Origin: an uncultured Microcaldota archaeon
GTDB taxonomy: Archaea > Micrarchaeota > Micrarchaeia > Anstonellales > Anstonellaceae
NCBI GenBank assembly: GCA_903923795.1
Contig: CAIXYX010000071.1
Coordinates: forward strand, 1-11,442
Direction of reading: 5' to 3'
DNA length: 11,442 nt
Shown: positions 6,093 to 11,442 of the stretch, piece after piece
Layout of the letters: every line of letters starts with the position of its first letter
Numbering within the stretch: the stretch's first letter is position 1
Notes under the pieces: generated by a model
The model's input: only the letters and a program-made list of their open reading frames with translations
The model's database searches: none
What the model was told of the DNA's origin: nothing
Made by a program: the position numbers and the translations under genes

Positions 6093-8747
6093 ATGGCCAT
6101 TACCGTCTCGAAAACCATTGACCGCATCCGCTTCTCGCTCTTCTCACCCGAGATGATTAGAAAGCTCTCTGCCGTCAAAATCACGGTGCCCGACACCTAC
6201 AACGACGACTCCTACCCAATCGACGGCGGTCTGGTTGACCCAAGAATGGGCGTTATCGACCCGGGCCTCAAATGCAAGACATGCGGCGGAAAGCTGCGCT
6301 CCTGCCCCGGCCACTTCGCGCACATTGAACTGGTGCGCCCAGTCATCCACCCCGAATTCGCCAAAGTCATTTACTTGGTGCTCAAATCGACTTGCTCTCA
6401 CTGCCACAGACTTCACATCATGTCCGAGAAGCAGCGCGCCGAATTGGTCGCCGCATTCGAGGCAGAAGCAGAAGCCGCTCCAGCCGCACCATTGACAAAA
6501 TCACTTGTCGAGGAGGGTGCAGCCGCAGCCGCAATCGCAGCCGTCGCATCAGCCGACCGCGCAGCCGAGCGCAGCACAAAGAAGGTGAAACGCCCGACCA
6601 CTTGCCCCCGCTGCAAGCACAAATTGCCAGAAATTAAATTGCTCAAGCCCACCACATTCTACAAAGACAAGGATGTCATGCTCCCGACAGAAGTTCGCGA
6701 GTGGCTCACAGCAGTTCCTGATGAAGACATTAGAGCATTGGGCCTCGACTCCACCTATTCGCGCCCCGAATGGATGGTACTCACGTGCCTTCTTGTGCCG
6801 CCCGTTTCCGTCAGACCTTCCATCACACTAGAGACCGGTGACCGCTCAGAAGACGACCTCACGCACAAGCTGGTCGACATCATGCGTATCAACCAGCGTC
6901 TCGAGGCCAACATCAACGCCGGCGCCCCGCAGCTCATCATCGAGGACTTGTGGGAGCTGGTCCAATACCACATCACCACTTACTTCAATAACGAGACTGC
7001 AAACATCCCCGCAGCCCGCCACCGCTCAGGCCGCCCGCTCAAAACGCTCAGTCAGCGTCTCAAGGGCAAAGAGGGCCGTTTCAGATACAACTTGTCAGGC
7101 AAACGTGTCAACTTCTCGGCCAGAACCGTCATTTCCCCCGACCCGATGATTTCCATCGACGAGGTCGGCGTGCCCATGGCCATTGCCGAGGAGATGACAA
7201 TGCCTGTCGCGGTCACCTCATGGAACATGGAGTATGTCAAACAATTCATCACCACCGACACTTACCCCCACGCTGAATACGTGCTGCGCCCCGACGGAAA
7301 ACGTGTGCGTGTCACCGAAACCACAAGACAAGAGATTCTCGACACTCTCTCTGTAGGCTCCATAATCGAGCGCCAGCTCATGGACGGCGACACCGTGCTG
7401 TTCAACCGCCAGCCCTCATTGCACAGAATCTCAATCATGTGCCACACCGTGCGCGTATTGCCCGGCCGCACACTGCGCCTCAACCCCATCGTCTGCGCCC
7501 CATACAACGCCGACTTCGACGGGGACGAGATGAATTTGCACGCCATTCAGGCTGAAGAGGCAAGAGTAGAAGCTGAAATGCTCATGAAGGTCCATGACCA
7601 GATCATCTCGCCAAGACACGGACATGCAATCATCAAACCCCAAGAGGACTACGTGTCGGGAGCATTCTTCCTCACGCGCTCCGAAACTGAATTTGACAAG
7701 GCCGAAGCCTGCAATCTGCTCGCCATCATCGGCGTCACGAAGCTCCCCTCGCCCGACCGCCGCGACAAATGGTCGGGCAAACTGCTCTTCTCCGCATTGC
7801 TCCCATCAGAACTCAATCTCTCGACAAAGAGCAAGTTCACGCGAAAACTGCCCGACGGCTCCGACCACCCCGACAACACCATCGTCATCAAGAACGGTGT
7901 GCTTGTTTCCGGTGCATTGGACAACCGCTGCATGGACGAAGTGCTCGAGCGCGTCATCCAGCTCAAAGGCACTATGGCAGGCCGCACATTCCTTGACAGC
8001 TCGGGCCGCTTGTCTCTCGCTGTCATCACAAGACAAGGATTCTCGGTGTCTCTCGCCAACTACTCACTGCCTCCAGATGCCTTGAAATACATCGACTCGC
8101 TGCAGGACAAGATGCGCCGCGAAATAGAGTCGGTCATCACCCAGTTCAAGAACAAGACTCTTGTCCGCTTGCCCGGCCGCTCACTGTCAGAAACACTCGA
8201 GGACCGCATCATGTCAATTACCAGCCGAACCCGAGACGAATCAGGCTCGACTGTGGAAAAATACATGGGCACAGACAACACCTCAATAATCATGGCCCGA
8301 ATCGGAGCCCGTGGTTCTATCCTCAATGCCATTCAAATGGCCTCGATGGTAGGGCAGCAGGCCGTGCGCTCCAAGCGCCCGAGCCGTGGTTATAGGAACC
8401 GTGTATTGCCCCACTTCCCCCGCAAGGACAAGAGTGCGGCAGCCCGCGGCTTCGTGTTCAGCTCTTTCCGCAAAGGCCTCAAGGCGACCGAATTCTTCCT
8501 CCACTCGACAGGAGGGCGTGAATCTCTTGTCAACACAGCTATTCGCACAGCGCGGTCCGGCTACATGCAGAGAAGGCTCATCAACGCGTTGCAGGACATG
8601 GTGGTCACATCAGACATGTCGGTGCGCGACAGCAGGCAGGCCATAGTGGAATTCATCTACGGCGGCGACGGAGCCGACCCGATGAAAGCCAATTACAAGG
8701 AAGAGGCGCTGGATTCGTCCGGCCCCCGCGACGAGCTCGACGTTTAA
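6093..8747 (+). CDS. rpoA1: DNA-directed RNA polymerase subunit A' (N-terminal part of A)
   Basis: This 884-residue protein is the main part of the largest subunit, carrying the clamp, active site and bridge helix. Clamp zinc ligands are C61-x2-C64 with CPGH (C71, H74). A second zinc site is C101-x2-C104 and C171-x2-C174, separated by an Ala/Glu-rich insert (about 113-166). The lid/rudder region is RYNLSGKRVNFSARTVISPD (331-350). The catalytic loop NADFDGD is at 472-478 and its three Asp hold the catalytic Mg. The bridge-helix region reads GGRESLVNTAIRTARSGYM, where families have GREGL-[VI]-DTA; Asn814 replaces the usual Asp. I start at the ATG at 6093, with GGAG 9 nt upstream, and not at an in-frame TTG at 6078. 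The C terminus ends DSSGPRDELDV, and rpoA2 follows in the same frame after a TAA. Confidence 0.98.
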   Translation: MAITVSKTIDRIRFSLFSPEMIRKLSAVKITVPDTYNDDSYPIDGGLVDPRMGVIDPGLKCKTCGGKLRSCPGHFAHIELVRPVIHPEFAKVIYLVLKSTCSHCHRLHIMSEKQRAELVAAFEAEAEAAPAAPLTKSLVEEGAAAAAIAAVASADRAAERSTKKVKRPTTCPRCKHKLPEIKLLKPTTFYKDKDVMLPTEVREWLTAVPDEDIRALGLDSTYSRPEWMVLTCLLVPPVSVRPSITLETGDRSEDDLTHKLVDIMRINQRLEANINAGAPQLIIEDLWELVQYHITTYFNNETANIPAARHRSGRPLKTLSQRLKGKEGRFRYNLSGKRVNFSARTVISPDPMISIDEVGVPMAIAEEMTMPVAVTSWNMEYVKQFITTDTYPHAEYVLRPDGKRVRVTETTRQEILDTLSVGSIIERQLMDGDTVLFNRQPSLHRISIMCHTVRVLPGRTLRLNPIVCAPYNADFDGDEMNLHAIQAEEARVEAEMLMKVHDQIISPRHGHAIIKPQEDYVSGAFFLTRSETEFDKAEACNLLAIIGVTKLPSPDRRDKWSGKLLFSALLPSELNLSTKSKFTRKLPDGSDHPDNTIVIKNGVLVSGALDNRCMDEVLERVIQLKGTMAGRTFLDSSGRLSLAVITRQGFSVSLANYSLPPDALKYIDSLQDKMRREIESVITQFKNKTLVRLPGRSLSETLEDRIMSITSRTRDESGSTVEKYMGTDNTSIIMARIGARGSILNAIQMASMVGQQAVRSKRPSRGYRNRVLPHFPRKDKSAAARGFVFSSFRKGLKATEFFLHSTGGRESLVNTAIRTARSGYMQRRLINALQDMVVTSDMSVRDSRQAIVEFIYGGDGADPMKANYKEEALDSSGPRDELDV

Positions 8748-8752
8748 TCCCC

Positions 8753-8758
8753 GGTGAT
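8753..8758 (+). promoter_or_regulatory. Shine-Dalgarno of rpoA2 that mimics a start codon
   Basis: GGTGAT is a perfect extended archaeal Shine-Dalgarno, 4 nt before the ATG at 8763. The GTG inside it is in frame but is not the likely start. Confidence 0.65.
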
Positions 8759-8762
8759 TTTG

Positions 8763-9755
8763 ATGAAAAGCACACTAACTAAAATCGCGGTCGGCGAAGC
8801 GGTCGGAATCGTGGCCGCCCAGTCCATCGGAGAGCCGGGCACGCAGATGACCATGCGTACCTTCCATTACGCCGGTGTCGCCGAGCAGGTGCCAACAGGT
8901 TTGCCTCGTTTGATTGAATTGGTGGACGTTCGAAAAGAGCCCAAAAAGCCTCTCATGGACATTTATTTGAAAGGCGCTGCCAAAGACGACGAGAAGAAAG
9001 CGCAGGCCATCGCCACAGATATCGAGAGCGTGACGCTGATCCGCCTCGGCGAGGTCACCGAGGATTTCGCGCAGAAGAAAATCGTCATCGAACTCGATGC
9101 CGACGAACTCGCGCATCTCAAGGTTGACTTGGACGAAGTCCGCAAGAAAATCAAGACAACTGTTGGCGGCGAAATCGAAACAGAAGGCACCGTATTGCGC
9201 GTCAAGCCGAAAGTGAATTCGCTTCGTATGCTGCGCCGCTTGACAAACAGAATCAAATCATTGCCAATCCGCGGTGTCGAGCGCATCCGCCGCTGTGTCG
9301 TGCTAAAGGGCAAGGAAGGCTATTTCATCCGCACCGCCGGCTCCAACATTTCCGGCATCATGAAAGTCGAGGGAGTCGACCCCACCCGCGTCTACACAAA
9401 CGACGTCAAAGAGGTCGAGAAGATGCTCGGCATCGAGGCGGCAAGAAACGCCATGGTGCATGAGATAAAGCAAGTGCTCGACATGCAGGGCCTCAACGTC
9501 GACGTTCGTCATATCATGTTGCTCGCAGACGCCATGACCATGAACGGCCAAATCAAATCCATCGGCCGCCACGGTCTGTCTGGCCAGAAGGCCGGAGTAT
9601 TGGCCCGCGCCGCTTTCGAGGAGACTGTCAAGCACTTGGTGAATGCGGCGATCCAGGCCGAAGAGGACCGCCTCATCGGCGTGACGGAAAATATTATTGT
9701 TGGCCAGACAGTGCCGCTCGGTACGGGATTGGTCAAACTAAAAATGAAAATTTAG
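8763..9755 (+). CDS. rpoA2: DNA-directed RNA polymerase subunit A'' (C-terminal part of A), short form
   Basis: This 330-residue protein completes the largest subunit with the trigger loop, jaw and C-terminal clamp. VGEAVGIVAAQSIGEPGTQM (10-29) and TMRTFHYAGVAE (30-41) are the trigger-helix signature, including the active-site His35. GLPRLIELVDVRKEPKKP follows, then the jaw and the C-terminal ARAAFEETVKHLVNAA and VGQTVPLGTG motifs. The family is usually about 380-400 residues. Here the signature begins only 10 residues from the start, so 50-60 N-terminal residues are absent. Between Glu41 and Gly46 there are four residues (QVPT), whereas families I recall have five (for example INVTL). The start is the ATG with GGTGAT 4 nt upstream. 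A T7 run begins directly after the stop. Confidence 0.97.
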   Translation: MKSTLTKIAVGEAVGIVAAQSIGEPGTQMTMRTFHYAGVAEQVPTGLPRLIELVDVRKEPKKPLMDIYLKGAAKDDEKKAQAIATDIESVTLIRLGEVTEDFAQKKIVIELDADELAHLKVDLDEVRKKIKTTVGGEIETEGTVLRVKPKVNSLRMLRRLTNRIKSLPIRGVERIRRCVVLKGKEGYFIRTAGSNISGIMKVEGVDPTRVYTNDVKEVEKMLGIEAARNAMVHEIKQVLDMQGLNVDVRHIMLLADAMTMNGQIKSIGRHGLSGQKAGVLARAAFEETVKHLVNAAIQAEEDRLIGVTENIIVGQTVPLGTGLVKLKMKI

Positions 9756-9762
9756 TTTTTTT
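9756..9762 (+). terminator. T7 tract after rpoA2
   Basis: Seven T residues follow the rpoA2 stop codon immediately. Archaeal RNAP can terminate at such tracts, so part of the transcription may end here. The 68-nt spacer then offers a possible new promoter. Confidence 0.4.
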
Positions 9763-9766
9763 ATTC

Positions 9767-9777
9767 GAAATATTATG
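9767..9777 (+). promoter_or_regulatory. Possible TATA element before rpl30e
   Basis: GAAATATTATG is AT-rich with a purine-rich left side and would place the start near 9797, about 27 nt before the rpl30e ATG. The match is moderate and the spacer is AT-rich generally, so this is tentative. Confidence 0.3.
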
Positions 9778-9823
9778 ATAAAAAACTGAGTGAGTCCGTT
9801 TTGGGCTCGAGAGGTTGATTGAA

Positions 9824-10168
9824 ATGGCAAAAGTTACACACACAACAAAATCTGATTCGGCTGCTTTATCAAAAGCTATCCGCATGTGCGTCGAATCAGG
9901 CGAAGTCGACTTGGGCGAGCGCATCACCATGAAGAAGGCGATGCTGGGTCAGGGCAAACTGGTCGTCTTGGCGTCGAACGCGCCGGCCGGCAAAGTGACC
10001 GATATCCACCGCTACGCGGCTCTCTCGAGCATGCCAGTGGTCGAATTCGTCGGCACCTCAATGGAGCTGGGCTCTATCTGCGGCAAACCGTTCCCAGTCA
10101 GCATGATGATGGTGAACGAGGTCGGAAACTCGACCATATTGGACATGGCCAAGAAAGAGAAGGCCTAA
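9824..10168 (+). CDS. rpl30e: Ribosomal protein L30e
   Basis: This 114-residue protein is of the L7Ae/L30e/S12e RNA-binding family, part of the large ribosomal subunit. Recognisable elements are ALSKAIRMCVESGEVDLGER, LVVLASNAPAGKV, the helix DIHRYAALSSMPVVEF, and GTSMELGSICGKPFPVSMM. The family reads ASN-x-P, P-V-x-x-F-x-GTS-x-ELG and GKPF at the same places. Position after rpoA2 and before NusA is the standard archaeal order. The start is the ATG at 9824, with GAGGTTGAT 4 nt upstream; an in-frame TTG at 9815 lies within that site. The N-terminal segment is a little longer than usual (KVTHTTKSDSA). Confidence 0.95.
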   Translation: MAKVTHTTKSDSAALSKAIRMCVESGEVDLGERITMKKAMLGQGKLVVLASNAPAGKVTDIHRYAALSSMPVVEFVGTSMELGSICGKPFPVSMMMVNEVGNSTILDMAKKEKA

Positions 10169-10173
10169 ACCGA

Positions 10174-10180
10174 TTTTTTT
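10174..10180 (+). terminator. T7 tract between rpl30e and orfY
   Basis: Seven T residues lie 6 nt after the rpl30e stop and just before the GGGGAT ribosome binding site of orfY. It could cause partial termination and set lower expression of orfY and nusA. No TATA box is visible between it and orfY. Confidence 0.3.
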
Positions 10181-10193
10181 GGGGATTATTTTT

Positions 10194-10805
10194 ATGACTG
10201 GAGAGACTGCAACCATCGTGAACGTGAAGCTTAAACAGATCCTCGATACTGGCAAGGCTAAGCTAATAAGATTCGGCAAATCCACGCCATTATCATTGCC
10301 GAATCTGTTCGATGGTTTGCATTTCTATTCTAATAATGCATTTCTTGACCCGATATCAGGGACCCAATACATGAAAAAAAGCGATTCTGGGAACATTTCC
10401 GATTTATTTGTTCATTATTCGAAATTGAAATCTTTCTCGATGTCGATCCATCAGCTTGACGGAACCAAATCTGGGGATGCCGAGAACTATCGAGTACGCG
10501 GGGATTCCCCGGTCAGTAATTTCAATATGGCGTATCCGAGAAGCGAATATAGCGATAATTCGATAATGTTTGTTTTCTCTCACGACATCAATAATAAGAA
10601 TATCCAGTTAAATGCGGTCCAATTCGGTTTGAAATTCGAGGGGCTGAAAATCAGCGCCTCCGGTGAGCCGATTGCAGTAGTACAAATTGCCGCTGAAAGA
10701 TTGAGGGTGACCAGTTTCCAATTTATTAGTAGTTTGGTTTCCAATCAACTATTTGTGCCTCTAAACGACGATGTAATGGAATTTTTCAAAGGTGCCTCTT
10801 CATGA
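10194..10805 (+). CDS. Hypothetical protein between rpl30e and nusA (orfY)
   Basis: I do not recognise this 203-residue protein. It is rich in Ser, Asn, Phe and short strands (FSMSIHQLDG, NSIMFVFSHDIN, IQLNAVQFGLKFEGLKISAS, PIAVVQIAAE), which suggests a mainly beta fold. There is a Lys-rich N-terminal segment (VKLKQILDTGKAKLIRFGK). No cysteine, signal peptide or membrane helix is seen. The start ATG has GGGGAT (10181-10186) 7 nt upstream; an in-frame TTG at 10179 lies at the edge of the T run. The stop overlaps the nusA start (ATGA at 10802-10805), so translation of the two is probably coupled. It is clearly more AT-rich than rpl30e and the rpo genes. Archaea usually have L30e directly followed by NusA, so this is an unusual member of the operon. 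Confidence 0.8.
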   Translation: MTGETATIVNVKLKQILDTGKAKLIRFGKSTPLSLPNLFDGLHFYSNNAFLDPISGTQYMKKSDSGNISDLFVHYSKLKSFSMSIHQLDGTKSGDAENYRVRGDSPVSNFNMAYPRSEYSDNSIMFVFSHDINNKNIQLNAVQFGLKFEGLKISASGEPIAVVQIAAERLRVTSFQFISSLVSNQLFVPLNDDVMEFFKGASS

Positions 10806-11224
10806 TGGAACTCAATAACGACGATTTAAAGGCCCTCTCGACTTTCGAGGGCCTCACCGGCGCGTGCGCCTCCGACGTGGTCATAACCGAGCACGCGGTG
10901 GTCTTCCTGGTCGCCAGAGGCGACATGGGCAAAGCAATAGGCCAGAAAGGCTCCAACATAACAAGGGTGCGACAAGCCTTCGGGCGTCAAGTCCTTGTCT
11001 TCGAGGAGAACCCCGACATGGAGCAATTCCTGCGCTCCCTATTCGCGCCCATCCCCATAACCAATATAAACGTTCACGAGAAGATGAATACTAAAACAGC
11101 TTACGTCACCGTCGATGAGGCGGACCGGGGTGCGGCCATAGGCCATAATGGCGACCGCATCAAGATCCACCGAGCGCTCTTATTGCGCAAATTCAACTGC
11201 GACCTCAGACTGGTTGCTCACTAG
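10802..11224 (+). CDS. nusA: NusA-like transcription factor, archaeal two-KH type
   Basis: This 140-residue protein has the archaeal NusA layout: two KH domains without the bacterial N-terminal RNAP-binding and S1 domains. LSTFEGLTGA matches the start of the family. The first KH loop is GQKG (47-50, in DMGKAIGQKGSNI) and the second is GHNG (114-117, in DRGAAIGHNGDRI). FLRSLFAPIPI joins the domains. KH domains bind single-stranded RNA. The role in archaea is less settled than in bacteria, but it is nearly always encoded next to the RNAP genes. The first of two consecutive ATGs overlaps the orfY stop; GGTG at 10791-10794 fits either start. orfZ follows 13 nt after the stop, where rps12 would usually be. 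Confidence 0.95.
   Translation: MMELNNDDLKALSTFEGLTGACASDVVITEHAVVFLVARGDMGKAIGQKGSNITRVRQAFGRQVLVFEENPDMEQFLRSLFAPIPITNINVHEKMNTKTAYVTVDEADRGAAIGHNGDRIKIHRALLLRKFNCDLRLVAH
10830..10854 (+). repeat. Inverted repeat in the 5' coding part of nusA
   Basis: AGGCCCT (10830-10836) is an exact inverted copy of AGGGCCT (10848-10854), with further TCGA/TCGA pairing possible inside the 11-nt loop. The segment encodes ALSTFEGL, a conserved stretch, so coding constraint may explain part of it. Confidence 0.35.
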
Positions 11225-11237
11225 ACGAGAGATTCAT

Positions 11238-11442
11238 ATGTCGATACAACAGAACTTAATACAAAAGACAAGGGTTTCTTTCTCCACGCTACGAGATGTG
11301 GAAGAAAAAAGCTCAATTTTCCGTAGCTTTGCTTCTGGTTCAAAACGTTCTCCTATCAAAAGACCTTATAAGACATACAAACTCTTCGCATTCGCGGCAC
11401 GGCTTCTCCAGAACGACGCCGAGAAAAAGGGTAACAAAGAAC
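11238..11442 (+). CDS. Hypothetical protein downstream of nusA (orfZ), partial
   Basis: An ATG at 11238, with GAGAGAT a few nt upstream, opens a frame that runs to the window edge for 68 codons without a stop. The protein starts MSIQQNLIQKTRVSFSTLRD and is strongly basic and helical. It contains RPYKTYKLFAFAARLLQND. This matches HPLHRYELYAHAARIIGYE of orfX at almost the same distance from the N terminus (Pro43 against Pro42), which suggests paralogues. I do not recognise the family. It occupies the place of rps12 in typical archaeal operons and shows AT-richer codon use than nusA. Confidence 0.6.
   Translation, partial: MSIQQNLIQKTRVSFSTLRDVEEKSSIFRSFASGSKRSPIKRPYKTYKLFAFAARLLQNDAEKKGNKE

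Noticed and set aside
7594..8085. 163-codon frame inside rpoA1
   Set aside because: Out-of-frame shadow rich in Ser, Thr, Arg and Pro, with no start signals.
1..11442. CRISPR array, insertion sequence, tRNA or rRNA genes
   Set aside because: No regularly spaced repeats, transposase motifs, long terminal inverted repeats or tRNA-like cloverleaf were seen on either strand.

Overview
The window is an archaeal chromosome segment built around the large-subunit RNA polymerase (RNAP) operon. It is archaeal because RpoH is present, the largest RNAP subunit is split into A' and A'', L30e and an archaeal two-KH NusA follow, and TATA boxes and GGTGAT-type Shine-Dalgarno sites precede the genes. The second-largest subunit is also split (B'' and B'), as in many Euryarchaeota and some DPANN lineages. 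Several unusual residues in the RNAP core point to a divergent lineage. My guess is a DPANN-type archaeon such as Micrarchaeota or Diapherotrites, but nothing here proves it.

Layout. Positions 1-640 (minus strand) hold a VapBC toxin-antitoxin pair: a PIN-domain toxin cut by the window edge and its antitoxin, behind a strong TATA box that implies a leaderless mRNA. Positions 712-885 (minus) hold a 57-residue hypothetical with its own TATA box and Shine-Dalgarno. A divergent intergenic region with an 11-bp-period tandem repeat separates it from a 132-residue hypothetical (1053-1451, plus). A pyrimidine-rich probable terminator and a TATA box then lead into rpoH.

The RNAP operon (1631 to the end, all plus strand) runs rpoH, rpoB2 (B''), rpoB1 (B'), orfX, rpoA1 (A'), rpoA2 (A''), rpl30e, orfY, nusA, orfZ (cut by the right edge). 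The usual archaeal order is H-B-A'-A''-L30e-NusA-S12-S7. Here three unrecognised, cysteine-free or apparently cysteine-free genes are interleaved. orfX lies between B' and A'. orfY lies between L30e and NusA and overlaps nusA by 4 nt. orfZ sits where rps12 would be expected. orfX and orfZ look like paralogues at their N termini.

The RNAP genes encode a complete catalytic core: the NADFDGD metal site in A', lid/rudder and bridge-helix regions, the trigger loop in A'' and the hybrid-binding region in B'. Several normally near-invariant positions differ. The B' 'ED' pair reads SD, a bridge-helix Asp is Asn, the trigger loop seems one residue short, the last zinc ligand of B' is Asp, and A'' lacks about 50-60 N-terminal residues. 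Together with the interleaved genes, this is the most interesting aspect of the window.
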